NCBI GenBank assembly: GCA_003249625.1 | Contig: QKII01000440.1 | Span: 1 to 22,941, forward strand | DNA: 22,941 bases | Direction of reading: 5' to 3' | From: Propionivibrio sp. | GTDB taxonomy: Bacteria; Pseudomonadota; Gammaproteobacteria; Burkholderiales; Rhodocyclaceae | Shown here: positions 8,289 to 15,274 of the stretch, one piece after another | Position numbering within the stretch: position 1 is the stretch's first letter | Layout of the letters: each line of letters begins with the position of its first letter | Position numbers and translations under genes: made by a program | Notes under the pieces: generated by a model | The model's input: only the letters and a program-made list of their open reading frames with translations | What the model was told of the DNA's origin: nothing | Databases searched by the model: none

Positions 8289-9479
8289 TCATCGTGAGAG
8301 CAGACTGCATGCCGCAGTGACCTCTCCGGCATGTTCCGCGACGATTTGCCGATAAAGCGCCGCCATGCGTCCGGCCAGTACATCGCACGACCATTCCGCC
8401 GCGTATCTGAGCGCCTCGGCGGAGAGTTGCCGCCGCAGCCCCTCGTCATTGAGCAGTCGCGTCAGTGACAAAGCGAAGGCATAAGGATTTCCATCCGGCA
8501 CCAGAGCCCCGCGCTCCGACCGGAGAATATCCGCCGTTCCCATTTCCGCCAGTGCCACCACCGGGAGGCCCGTCGCCATGGCCTCGAGCAGGACCAGCCC
8601 CTGCGTCTCGGTGCGCGAGGCAAAGACGAAGGCATCGGCAGCGGCATAGCACGCCGGCAGTTCGCTTGCCCGGTCGAGATAGCCGATGAAACGGACCCGG
8701 TCGCCAAGCCCGCGCTTGTCAACCGCCTGCCGCAATGCCGGCAAGGCCGGACCGTCGCCCGCGATGACCAGCAGCAGGTCGGGAACCCACTCGCTGGCCT
8801 GTTCCGCGACATCGAGCAGGAAATCGATGTTCTTTTCATGCGCCACGCGCCCCACGTAAAGCGCCACTCGCTTCGCTTCGTCAATGTCATGGCGAATGCG
8901 GAACCAGCTGCGTGCGCCCTCGGTGGGCGTATTCAGCGACACGCCGGTCGGCAGTACGTGCTGCCGTGCCGTAACCCCGTACTCCGTAAGACGGTGGCGC
9001 ATCGCGGTTGATGGCACTATCACTGCATCCAGCGCATTGCACTGACGCTGCGAAAGCCGGCGAGCCAGCACCTTGAGCCAGCTTGACGGCACCAGCGGCA
9101 CGTAGTGCGCCAGATACTCCTCGAACAGGGTGTGATAGGTGGCGACGACAGGAACGCGGAAGCGGCGCGCCATCCGCGAGCCCGCGTAGTGGGCAAGGAA
9201 CGGCGTCTGCACATGAACAAGATCGCCGCCCTCGGAAAGCGCGGCTTCGACTGCCCGGTTCATCGCTCCCCAATGCGCGAGCCGATCCTCGGGGTCACCC
9301 GGAACCTGCCGGGCCGGAACACGTCGGATCCATTCCTCTTCTTTCTCGCCACCATACGCCGGCGCCACCAACACAACGTCCACCCCGTGCGCCCGTAACG
9401 ACTCCCGGTACGTCTGAATCGCTGTCGACACCCCGTTGATGCGGGGAAAGAACACATCGGATACCATCACTACACGCAT
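8289..9479 (-). CDS. GT4-family glycosyltransferase, Agt/MgtA-like; probable glycolipid synthase
   Basis: The 396-residue protein has the GT-B fold of family 4 retaining glycosyltransferases. It begins MRVVMVSDVFFPRINGVST, has the nucleotide-sugar site GRVAHEKN at about 210-217, and the E-x7-E motif (Glu291, Glu299). It has no signal peptide or clear membrane span, as expected of a peripheral enzyme on the cytoplasmic membrane face. The start at 9479 follows AGGGAG by eight bases and overlaps the upstream metallophosphoesterase gene by 10 bases, so the two are probably translationally coupled. In known phosphate-starvation modules, a GT4 enzyme next to plcP (Agt) glycosylates diacylglycerol to mono- or diglycosyl-diacylglycerol. 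The same role is inferred here from family and neighbour. The sugar cannot be read from sequence, and another acceptor such as an envelope mannoside is possible. Confidence 0.85.
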   Translation of the reverse strand: MRVVMVSDVFFPRINGVSTAIQTYRESLRAHGVDVVLVAPAYGGEKEEEWIRRVPARQVPGDPEDRLAHWGAMNRAVEAALSEGGDLVHVQTPFLAHYAGSRMARRFRVPVVATYHTLFEEYLAHYVPLVPSSWLKVLARRLSQRQCNALDAVIVPSTAMRHRLTEYGVTARQHVLPTGVSLNTPTEGARSWFRIRHDIDEAKRVALYVGRVAHEKNIDFLLDVAEQASEWVPDLLLVIAGDGPALPALRQAVDKRGLGDRVRFIGYLDRASELPACYAAADAFVFASRTETQGLVLLEAMATGLPVVALAEMGTADILRSERGALVPDGNPYAFALSLTRLLNDEGLRRQLSAEALRYAAEWSCDVLAGRMAALYRQIVAEHAGEVTAACSLLSR

Positions 9480-10273
9480 GCAACCAACTCCCTGGATAAC
9501 CGCGGCGTTTCCTCGCCGACCTTGACCGGCGGTTCCATACCGCCCCATTGAACGAGTTCCAGCGCTCCGTCCAGATGCTCGACGATAGCGGTACAGCTAT
9601 CGACCCAGTCGCCACAATTGACGTACGCTGTTCCGTCGTCGGATTCACGGATCACCGCACTGTGGATGTGCCCGCAGATGATGCCGTCCAGCCCACGCTG
9701 GCGGGCGGCATGCAGCGCCGACTCCTCGAAATCGAAGATGAACTGCAGTGCCTTCTTGACCCGGCGCTTGGCGTAGCCGGCCAACGACCAGTAGCAGCGC
9801 ATACCGAAGCGTCGGCGAATCAGTGACAACAGCATGTTCGCGCGAACCAGCAGGTCGTAGGCCACGTCGCCGAGGACGGCAATCCAGCGATGATGGCGGG
9901 TGATCTGGTCGAACTCGTCGCCGTGCAGCAACAAAAAGCGCCGGCCGTCGGCCATCGTATGCACGTGCTCGCCGAAAATCTCGATATCGCCGAACGAGAT
10001 ATCGAGATAATCACGCAGCGCTTCGTCATGATTGCCGGGAATAAACACCACTCGCTCGCCTCGGCGCGCGCGGCGCAGGATTTTCTGCACCACGGTATTC
10101 TGTTCCGGCGTCCACACGATGCTGCGACGCATCGCCCAGAAATCGACGATGTCGCCAAGAAGAAACAGGTTCTCGGCGCTATAGGTGCGCAGAAAGTCGA
10201 GAAGCCGGTCGGCCTGGCACGCCCGCGTGCCCAGATGAATGTCGGAGAGGAAAACGGATCGTACTCTGGTCAT
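9470..10273 (-). CDS. PlcP-like metallophosphoesterase (UDP-2,3-diacylglucosamine diphosphatase family)
   Basis: The 267-residue protein is a two-metal calcineurin-like phosphoesterase with all ligand motifs in order: DIH (Asp11, His13), GDIVD (Asp41, Asp44), GNHDE (80-84), HGDE (117-120) and GHIH (201-204). Automatic annotation would call it LpxH-like. However, the RRSIVW stretch, the region HHRWIAVLGDVAYD (127-140) and the C-terminal NCGDWV-CTAIVEH block resemble, from memory, the PlcP phospholipase C of Sinorhizobium and marine bacteria. PlcP cleaves phosphatidylcholine or phosphatidylethanolamine to diacylglycerol. It overlaps a GT4 gene downstream, the arrangement used to recognise plcP-agt modules. 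No Shine-Dalgarno sequence precedes the ATG. The alternative, a second lipid-A pathway hydrolase, cannot be excluded without alignment. Confidence 0.82.
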   Translation of the reverse strand: MTRVRSVFLSDIHLGTRACQADRLLDFLRTYSAENLFLLGDIVDFWAMRRSIVWTPEQNTVVQKILRRARRGERVVFIPGNHDEALRDYLDISFGDIEIFGEHVHTMADGRRFLLLHGDEFDQITRHHRWIAVLGDVAYDLLVRANMLLSLIRRRFGMRCYWSLAGYAKRRVKKALQFIFDFEESALHAARQRGLDGIICGHIHSAVIRESDDGTAYVNCGDWVDSCTAIVEHLDGALELVQWGGMEPPVKVGEETPRLSRELVACV

Positions 10274-10295
10274 GCAGACATGGTGCGATCCAATC

Positions 10296-10324
10296 GTTAC
10301 GCGCCGGTGTCATTGCCATTACGT
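10296..10324 (-). promoter_or_regulatory. 11-base-period repeats upstream of the plcP-like gene, possible Pho-box-like operator
   Basis: Read on the minus strand, three 7-base units lie 11 bases apart: ACGTAAT (10324-10318), ATGACAC (10313-10307) and GCGTAAC (10302-10296). Eleven-base periodicity is the spacing of PhoB half-sites. Units one and three share GTAA(T/C) with the second half of the candidate Pho box before phoU. The middle unit fits better on the other strand (GTGTCAT). Agreement with the E. coli Pho box is only partial and no good -10 follows, so this is tentative. A similar triplet precedes the olsB-like gene. Confidence 0.3.
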
Positions 10325-10331
10325 TTTTGTT

Positions 10332-10360
10332 TTTAGCCCGTCGCGACGATTCGATAGAAT
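10332..10360 (+). promoter_or_regulatory. Candidate promoter of rpiA
   Basis: TAGAAT (10355-10360) matches five of six -10 bases. The hexamer 17 bases upstream, TTTAGC at 10332-10337, is a poor -35 (three of six). Transcription would start near 10367, about 36 bases before the rpiA ATG. It lies in the 129-base divergent region shared with the minus-strand lipid genes. Confidence 0.35.
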
Positions 10361-10402
10361 AGCCGCTCCCCTCAGACCATCAATCCCAAGAAGAAGCAAA
10401 CC

Positions 10403-11077
10403 ATGACTCAGACCATGACCCAGGACGAAATGAAGCAGGCAGTTGCCCGCGCCGCTCTTGAATACGTTGTCGAAGGACGCATTGTCGGCGTCGGTACCGG
10501 ATCCACCGCGCGGATGTTCATCGAAGCTCTCGCCGGCTTGAAAGACCGGATTGCCGGCGCCGTTGCCAGCTCCGAGGACACCCGCCAGCGTCTCGAGGGC
10601 CACGGCATCAAGGTTTTCGATCTCAACGAAATCACCGACATGCCGGTATACATCGACGGCGCGGATGAAATCACGCCGGAAATGCACATGATCAAGGGCG
10701 GCGGCGGTGCGCTCACGCGCGAGAAGATCGTCGCAGCGGTTGCCGGCAAGTTCATCTGCATCGTCGATGGCACCAAGGTCGTCGACTACCTTGGCCGCTT
10801 CCCCCTGCCCGTCGAAGTCATCCCGATGGCCAGCGCCCACGTCGCGCGCGAACTAGCAAAACTCGGCGGCACACCGGTGGTTCGCGAAGGCTTCGTCACT
10901 GACAACGGCAACCTCATTCTGGACGTCCAGGGCCTGAAGATCCTCGACCCGGTCGACCTGGAAACACGCATCAACCAGATTGCAGGCGTGGTAACCAACG
11001 GCTTGTTCGCGCTCCGTCCTGCCGATGTCTGCCTCATTGGCACACCTGACGGCGTAAAAACGATGACTGCGGACTGA
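10403..11077 (+). CDS. rpiA: Ribose-5-phosphate isomerase A
   Basis: RpiA interconverts ribose-5-phosphate and ribulose-5-phosphate in the pentose phosphate pathway. The 224-residue protein matches the family length (about 219 in E. coli). It shows the phosphate-binding GTGSTA (31-36), the active-site DGADEI (85-90), [11 protein letters not shown] (98-108, with Lys98 and general base Glu107) and a conserved C-terminal half. The first ATG is used; an ATG four codons later is equally possible, since only a weak AAGAAG purine stretch precedes the pair. It is transcribed away from the plcP-like gene, and its stop codon overlaps the candidate Pho box of phoU. Nothing suggests a functional link to its lipid and phosphate neighbours. 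Confidence 0.97.
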   Translation: MTQTMTQDEMKQAVARAALEYVVEGRIVGVGTGSTARMFIEALAGLKDRIAGAVASSEDTRQRLEGHGIKVFDLNEITDMPVYIDGADEITPEMHMIKGGGGALTREKIVAAVAGKFICIVDGTKVVDYLGRFPLPVEVIPMASAHVARELAKLGGTPVVREGFVTDNGNLILDVQGLKILDPVDLETRINQIAGVVTNGLFALRPADVCLIGTPDGVKTMTAD

Positions 11078-11107
11078 AACAAAACTGTAATCTCGTCCCG
11101 CTAGAAT
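11074..11107 (+). promoter_or_regulatory. Candidate PhoB-dependent promoter of phoU (Pho box plus -10)
   Basis: The 18 bases at 11074-11091, CTGAAACAAAACTGTAAT, form two 7-base units 11 bases apart. They match the E. coli Pho-box consensus (CTGTCAT, four A/T-rich bases, CTGT(C/A)A(C/T)) at 15 of 18 positions. Exactly 10 bases later is TAGAAT (11102-11107), five of six to the -10 consensus. A Pho box replacing the -35 about 10 bases ahead of the -10 is the known layout of PhoB-activated promoters. Transcription would start near 11114, 40 bases before the phoU ATG. The box overlaps the rpiA stop codon. No experiment supports it; the match is by eye. Confidence 0.6.
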
Positions 11108-11117
11108 TGGCGGGACG
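11094..11117 (+). repeat. Perfect inverted repeat around the phoU -10 element
   Basis: CGTCCCGC (11094-11101) and GCGGGACG (11110-11117) are exact reverse complements separated by TAGAATTG, which contains the proposed -10. No T-run follows, so it is not an ordinary terminator for rpiA. It could be an operator over the promoter, or an RNA hairpin if rpiA transcripts read through. The related sequence CGGGACGCC also occurs at 11911-11919 before the olsB-like gene. Confidence 0.5.
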
Positions 11118-11153
11118 CCCCCCCTTACACGCTAGAGCGCCGGAGACAAAGGC

Positions 11154-11858
11154 ATGAACGAGCTGCATACGTCGAAGAATTTCGATCTTGAACTGGAAAG
11201 TCTGCGCACCCGAGTGCTGCAGATGGGCGGACTCGCCGAAGAGCAGGTCCGCAAGGCCGTCGACGGGCTGTACAGTAGCGACATTCCTTTGTTGGAGCGC
11301 GTCATTAGCGACGACGCGAAGATCAATGAGTTAGAGGTGGAAATCGACGCGCTCTGCAACCAAGTGCTCGTCAAACGCCAGCCCACCGCCATCGACCTGC
11401 GCATGGTCGTTTCCGTCATGAAAACCATTGCCGACATCGAACGTGTCGGCGACAAGGCCCGCAAGATCGCCCGTCTCGGCATCTCGATCAACAATCAGAA
11501 CGGCGGCACACCGGTCAACGTCGAACTGAACCACATGACTGAAACGGCGCTAAAGATGCTCCGACTGTCACTGGACGGATTCGCCCGCCTCGATCTTGCC
11601 CTGGTCACCGAAGCCGTTCGCCTCGACGAGCAGGTCAACACCGAGTACCGCGGCATTGCACGCCAACTGATCACCTACATGATGGAAGATCCGCGCACAA
11701 TCACCCGCTCGCTGGACATCCTGACCATCGCCAAGGCCATCGAGCGCATCGGCGATCACGCGACGAACATCGCAGAATACGTGGTTTACATGATCAAGGG
11801 ACTCAACGTGCGGCACGCCAGTATCGAGGAAGTCGAAGCGCATTTGAAGGGCGACTGA
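11154..11858 (+). CDS. phoU: Phosphate-signalling regulator PhoU
   Basis: PhoU is a cytoplasmic helical protein that links the phosphate transporter Pst to the sensor kinase PhoR and keeps the Pho regulon off when phosphate is plentiful. The 234-residue protein has two PhoU repeats, with metal-binding signatures DIERVGDKA (94-102) and AIERIGDHATNIAE (195-208), and normal family length. CGGAGA at 11141-11146 supports the start. Unlike the usual pstSCAB-phoU arrangement, no transporter or phoBR gene is adjacent. Its neighbours are rpiA and an OlsB-type acyltransferase, with lipid-remodelling genes just beyond. The upstream Pho-box-like promoter suggests induction by phosphate shortage. Function rests on family membership and is secure; the regulation is inferred. 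Confidence 0.96.
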   Translation: MNELHTSKNFDLELESLRTRVLQMGGLAEEQVRKAVDGLYSSDIPLLERVISDDAKINELEVEIDALCNQVLVKRQPTAIDLRMVVSVMKTIADIERVGDKARKIARLGISINNQNGGTPVNVELNHMTETALKMLRLSLDGFARLDLALVTEAVRLDEQVNTEYRGIARQLITYMMEDPRTITRSLDILTIAKAIERIGDHATNIAEYVVYMIKGLNVRHASIEEVEAHLKGD

Positions 11859-11873
11859 CGCGTCGCCAAAAAT

Positions 11874-11922
11874 AGCGTCGTCTCGTAACATGCAGGACAT
11901 ACGCCTGTAACGGGACGCCGCT
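11874..11922 (+). repeat. Imperfect inverted repeat upstream of the olsB-like gene
   Basis: The 16-base arm at 11874-11889 (AGCGTCGTCTCGTAAC) matches the reverse complement of 11907-11922 at 13 positions, plus one that could form a wobble pair in RNA. A 17-base spacer separates the arms. No T-run follows, so it is not a standard terminator for phoU. The arms include the CGTC(T/C)CG / CGGGACG sequence also forming the hairpin before phoU. Confidence 0.45.
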
Positions 11923-11927
11923 ATCGT
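11883..11927 (+). promoter_or_regulatory. Candidate Pho-type promoter of the olsB-like gene
   Basis: Three 7-base units lie 11 bases apart: TCGTAAC (11883-11889), AGGACAT (11894-11900) and CTGTAAC (11905-11911). The last fits the Pho half-site consensus at all seven positions, the others at five and four. Exactly 10 bases after the last unit is TATCGT (11922-11927), four of six to the -10 consensus. The layout equals that of the stronger site before phoU. The linkers are GC-rich, unlike classical Pho boxes, so confidence is modest. Confidence 0.4.
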
Positions 11928-11953
11928 TCCTCCAAGACAACAAAGGAGGAACC

Positions 11954-12736
11954 ATGAACATCCAGGACACACTTACCCCCGGCAGGTTATTGTCGCCACC
12001 CAAGACAGGTTCGCGCGACACAACTTTCTCGGTCGGACTAGCCATCAGAGCGTCAGAAATCGAGTCTGCGCAACGGCTCCGTTACCAGGTCTTTGCCGAA
12101 GAACTCGGTGCCAGACTGACTTGCCCAGTACCGCGCGTCGACGAGGACATCTACGACCCGTTCTGCCACCATCTCCTCGTCTGCGACAACCGCACTGGCA
12201 CCGTAGTCGGCACCTACCGCATCCTCTCGCCCAAGAACGCTGGAGCGGTCGGCCAGTATTACACCGAGGGCGAATTCGACATCAGCCGCCTCTCGCACCT
12301 TCGGCAAAACATGGTTGAAGTCGGACGTGCCTGCGTGCATCCCGATTACCGGACCGGCGCCACGATTGCCCTGCTCTGGTCCGGTCTCATGCGCTATATG
12401 CGCCAGAACGGTTATAGCCACCTGCTCGGCAGCTGCTCCATCAGCATGGCCGACGGCGGACATGCTGCCACCAGCCTCTACGCCCGACTGCAGGAATACA
12501 TGATTTCGCCGGAATACCGTGTTTTTCCACGCTGCCCGTTACCGATCGAGTCGCTGCGCCACAACGTACCGGCCGCCGTTCCGCCACTGCTCAAAGGCTA
12601 TCTGCGCGCCGGCGCCTCAATCTGCGGCGCCCCGGCCTGGGATCCCGACTTCAACACCGCCGACCTGCCGCTACTGCTCCCTCTGGCCAACATCGCCGCA
12701 CGCTACGCACGCCACTTCGTCAAGCGCAACGCCTGA
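11954..12736 (+). CDS. olsB: OlsB-type GNAT N-acyltransferase; probable L-ornithine N(alpha)-acyltransferase
   Basis: Proteins of this family transfer a 3-hydroxyacyl chain from acyl carrier protein to the alpha-amino group of ornithine, giving lyso-ornithine lipid, precursor of a phosphorus-free membrane lipid. The 260-residue protein shows family marks: RLRYQVFAEELGA (41-53), the acidic DEDIYDPFCHHLLV (63-76), GTYRIL (86-91) and VEVGRACVHPDYRTG (121-135), then a long C-terminal half with SCSISMADGG (160-169). Old annotations call such proteins putative hemolysins. A strong AAGGAGG site (11943-11949) precedes the ATG. It lies 95 bases after phoU. The O-acyltransferase OlsA needed to finish ornithine lipid is not in the window. 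A different amino acid or amine as acceptor remains possible. Confidence 0.75.
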   Translation: MNIQDTLTPGRLLSPPKTGSRDTTFSVGLAIRASEIESAQRLRYQVFAEELGARLTCPVPRVDEDIYDPFCHHLLVCDNRTGTVVGTYRILSPKNAGAVGQYYTEGEFDISRLSHLRQNMVEVGRACVHPDYRTGATIALLWSGLMRYMRQNGYSHLLGSCSISMADGGHAATSLYARLQEYMISPEYRVFPRCPLPIESLRHNVPAAVPPLLKGYLRAGASICGAPAWDPDFNTADLPLLLPLANIAARYARHFVKRNA

Positions 12737-12766
12737 GGCAGTTTGCACAGGAGAGCAACCGGGAGA

Positions 12767-13603
12767 TCAATACACCACTTGCTGCAGTATCTCGCCTGTC
12801 TGCTGGACGTAATAGACGATCCGGCTGACCTGGAACGGCACATCGTATTCGACTGTCGTCGTATGCCGGGTCGTCTTCACGACCGGCAACAGCTTTTCGC
12901 CGCGGTCATTGACGAAACGATCCTCGGCGACTTTGCCGACGAACAGCACCGAGACGGTTGCACCACGCAACTCCTGTACCTTCTCCTCGGTCACCGGAAG
13001 TTCCTGATTGAAGTAGAACTTGTTCCGGTCGAGTTGAAAGCCATCCTGAACGAAAAGGCTGTCGATGGGAATGGCTATGCCATGGATCTCGTGCGTCGTC
13101 GCCATTTCGACATCGGGCTCCGCGTTCGCTGAAACGGCACGCTCAGCAGGCAGCACGTGATCGCTGATTGGACACGTCACGTACCCTTCGCGAAAGCCTG
13201 ACGCCGGACAGCCGTAACCGTTCTTGCCGCCAAAGTGGTAAACCTGCCGCGCTGCGTTGTAACTGGCCGAAAGTCCTACCACCCGGAAGGCGTAGTTGAC
13301 CTTCGTGCCGATCGGCTTTAGAACCGTTTCCGTATCCGCCGCACGCTCCACGAACTGCGCCAGAGATTCATCCTTCCTCTTCTCAAGCGCGCCTAACTGC
13401 TTTTTGAAAATCTCGAAGAAGCGTTTCTCGTCAACTCCCGCGTAGTGTTCCGGCAATCGCCCCTTCCCTTCCACGAAGGGTTGCAGGAGCGGCGCCGTGT
13501 CCTTCGGCGGCATTTTCTTCTTTTTCTTGGCCGCCAGTGCCGACGTACTGACAGACACGCCGACAGCCAGCGCCAGAATCGTCACGAAGGCATTTTTTAT
13601 CAT
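12767..13603 (-). CDS. Unrecognised exported protein (278 residues)
   Basis: I do not recognise this family. The chain begins with a clear signal peptide: a short positive start, a hydrophobic stretch (about 5-20) and SALAA, suggesting cleavage near residues 24-25. A KKKKK run follows at once. The mature part has no further membrane span. It contains a charged helical segment (about 55-95), two cysteines 12 residues apart (Cys132 in YGCPASG, Cys144 in VTCP) that could form a disulfide in the periplasm, and a probably beta-rich C-terminal half. No lipobox is present. It is the last gene of the rsmE-pap-argA-yggX group, 18 bases after yggX, and converges on the olsB-like gene with 30 bases between. 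Coding is supported by uninterrupted frame, signal peptide and tight spacing. Confidence 0.85.
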   Translation of the reverse strand: MIKNAFVTILALAVGVSVSTSALAAKKKKKMPPKDTAPLLQPFVEGKGRLPEHYAGVDEKRFFEIFKKQLGALEKRKDESLAQFVERAADTETVLKPIGTKVNYAFRVVGLSASYNAARQVYHFGGKNGYGCPASGFREGYVTCPISDHVLPAERAVSANAEPDVEMATTHEIHGIAIPIDSLFVQDGFQLDRNKFYFNQELPVTEEKVQELRGATVSVLFVGKVAEDRFVNDRGEKLLPVVKTTRHTTTVEYDVPFQVSRIVYYVQQTGEILQQVVY

Positions 13604-13621
13604 CGTCCCCCCGGGAAAGAC

Positions 13622-13894
13622 TCAGGCTCCGGGCGGAACGTAGCCCTGCACCTGATCGGCGCCCTCACCGAAGAAATGCTTCTCGACCTGTTCCGCAAGA
13701 TACTTCCGGTGCCCGGCATCGGCCAGATTCAGCCGATTTTCGTTGATGATCATCGTCTGCATGCGAATCCACTGCTGCCAGGCTTCCTTCGAAACGTTCT
13801 CGAAAATCCGTTTGCCGAGTTCACCGGGATAGGGAGGGAAATCCAGCCCTTCCGCTTCGCGTCCCAACTTGATGCAATTAACCGTGCGTGCCAT
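13622..13894 (-). CDS. yggX: Oxidative damage protection protein / probable Fe(II)-trafficking protein YggX
   Basis: YggX is a small cytoplasmic protein that protects iron-sulfur clusters from oxidative damage and is thought to handle ferrous iron. The 90-residue product matches the family size and shows its typical pattern: [11 protein letters not shown] with the conserved Cys7, [23 protein letters not shown], and [11 protein letters not shown]. The ATG at 13894 is chosen over one 33 bases upstream because the family begins MARTV and a GGAG site lies eight bases ahead. It sits between argA (53 bases upstream) and the exported protein gene (18 bases downstream). Confidence 0.95.
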   Translation of the reverse strand: MARTVNCIKLGREAEGLDFPPYPGELGKRIFENVSKEAWQQWIRMQTMIINENRLNLADAGHRKYLAEQVEKHFFGEGADQVQGYVPPGA

Positions 13895-13947
13895 AAAAAT
13901 AACTCCGTCAATAAATGGGTGAATCAAACCGCTCTGCAGGAAATCAA

Positions 13948-15267
13948 CTAGAGCGTCTTGGTAAAAATCTTCGAACGCCGCTGCAGGTTATAAACCAGGC
14001 GCTTTTCCTCCGGCAGCTCGGCCAGTGTCTTTTCGACGAAGCCGCGCTCGCGGAACCAGTGCGCCGTGACCGTGGTAAGCACGAACAACTCCTTGATGCC
14101 GACCGCCCGCGCACGGGTTTCGATGCGCCGCATCAGCTTCTCGCCGTAGCCCCAGCGCCGGTAATTCGGATGCACTGCCACACAGGCGAGCTCGGCCTGA
14201 TCGTCCGTATAGGGGTACAGCGCCGCGCACCCGACAATCATCCCGTCGTGCTCGACGACCGAGAACCGCGTGATTTCACGTTCAAGCAGTTCGCGCGAGC
14301 GACGCACCAAGGTGCCGTTCTCTTCCAGCGGCTCGATCAACGCAACCAGCCCGGCAATATCGTCGGGACGGGCATCGCGCAGGATCTCCAGTGACTCGCG
14401 CGTAACGATCGTTCCGACGCCATCGCGGGAAAAAAGTTCGAGCAGCAGTGTGCCATCCTCGTTGAACCCGATAAGATGCACACGCCCGACGCCGGCCCGG
14501 CTCGCCCGCACGGCGCACGGCAGGTAGCGGCGGATGTCTGGCGAAAGACCAGTTCCCTTGGCAATCAGGCGTTCAGCCGCATCGGCCGTGAGTTCGTCGA
14601 GCAATTGCCCTTGATCGTCGGTCACACCCTGGCTGTCGGTGAGGAAGATCAGCTTGTCGGCGCCGATGGCATTCGCCGTCGCCTCGGCGACTTCTTCCAT
14701 CGCCAGGTTGAATATTTCCCCGGTCGGGCTGGCACCGAGACACGACAGGATCACGATGTTGCCGAGTCGCAACTGCGAGCGGATGCCCTCCGCATCGATC
14801 TTGCGCACTACGCCGGCATACTGCATGTCGACACCGTCGATCACGCCAACCGGCTTGGCGGTGATGAAGTTGCCGGCAACCACGCGAATCGTGCTGTTGG
14901 CCATCGGCGTGTCGGGCAAGCCCTGCGACAACAGGGCGTCGATCTCGATATACACGCTGCCCACCGCATCGATGACGCAATCGAGCGTCGCCGCATCGGT
15001 CACCCGGTAGCCGGCATGCGTCTTCGATTCCAATCCCTTCTCGCGCAACTCCTCCTCGATCTGCGGCCTTGCACCATGCACCAGCACCAGGCGCACCCCC
15101 AGCGCGGCCAACAGATTCGCGTCGTATGCCAGCGTTCGTGCAAACGGACCGGAAATGGCCTTGCCGCCGAAGGCGATGACAAAGGTCTTGCCGCGGAAGA
15201 GGTTGATGTACGGGGCAACCGACCGGAACAGCGAAACGAATTGCGAAGCGCTCAGGGCATCGAACAT
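13948..15267 (-). CDS. argA: Amino-acid N-acetyltransferase (N-acetylglutamate synthase, ArgA)
   Basis: ArgA makes N-acetylglutamate from glutamate and acetyl-CoA, the first step of arginine synthesis, and is usually inhibited by arginine. The 439 residues match the classical bacterial enzyme (443 in E. coli). The N-terminal amino-acid-kinase-like domain (about 20-280) includes [20 protein letters not shown] (61-70) and LTDSQGV (209-215). The C-terminal GNAT acetyltransferase domain (about 288-439) has the acetyl-CoA loop RRWGYGEKL (370-378) and the HWFRERGF segment (403-410). The gene begins seven bases after the pap stop codon; a GGAAGGA stretch lies rather far (about 11 bases) from the ATG, so coupling to pap translation is likely. 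Confidence 0.96.
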   Translation of the reverse strand: MFDALSASQFVSLFRSVAPYINLFRGKTFVIAFGGKAISGPFARTLAYDANLLAALGVRLVLVHGARPQIEEELREKGLESKTHAGYRVTDAATLDCVIDAVGSVYIEIDALLSQGLPDTPMANSTIRVVAGNFITAKPVGVIDGVDMQYAGVVRKIDAEGIRSQLRLGNIVILSCLGASPTGEIFNLAMEEVAEATANAIGADKLIFLTDSQGVTDDQGQLLDELTADAAERLIAKGTGLSPDIRRYLPCAVRASRAGVGRVHLIGFNEDGTLLLELFSRDGVGTIVTRESLEILRDARPDDIAGLVALIEPLEENGTLVRRSRELLEREITRFSVVEHDGMIVGCAALYPYTDDQAELACVAVHPNYRRWGYGEKLMRRIETRARAVGIKELFVLTTVTAHWFRERGFVEKTLAELPEEKRLVYNLQRRSKIFTKTL

Positions 15268-15274
15268 GGTGACA

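Noticed and set aside
9470..10273. Calling this gene lpxH, the lipid A pathway UDP-2,3-diacylglucosamine hydrolase.
   Set aside because: The family is the same, but the overlap with a GT4 gene and the middle and C-terminal sequence fit PlcP better. Left as an alternative because no alignment could be run.
10307..10324. Plus-strand Pho box upstream of rpiA, starting from GTGTCAT.
   Set aside because: The first half fits at six of seven positions, but the second unit 11 bases on fits only three, and no -10 follows at the right distance.
11850..11867. GGCGAC/GTCGCC hairpin at the end of phoU as a terminator.
   Set aside because: It overlaps the stop codon and is followed by A residues, not T, so it is not an intrinsic terminator in the plus direction; on the minus strand the T-run precedes the stem.
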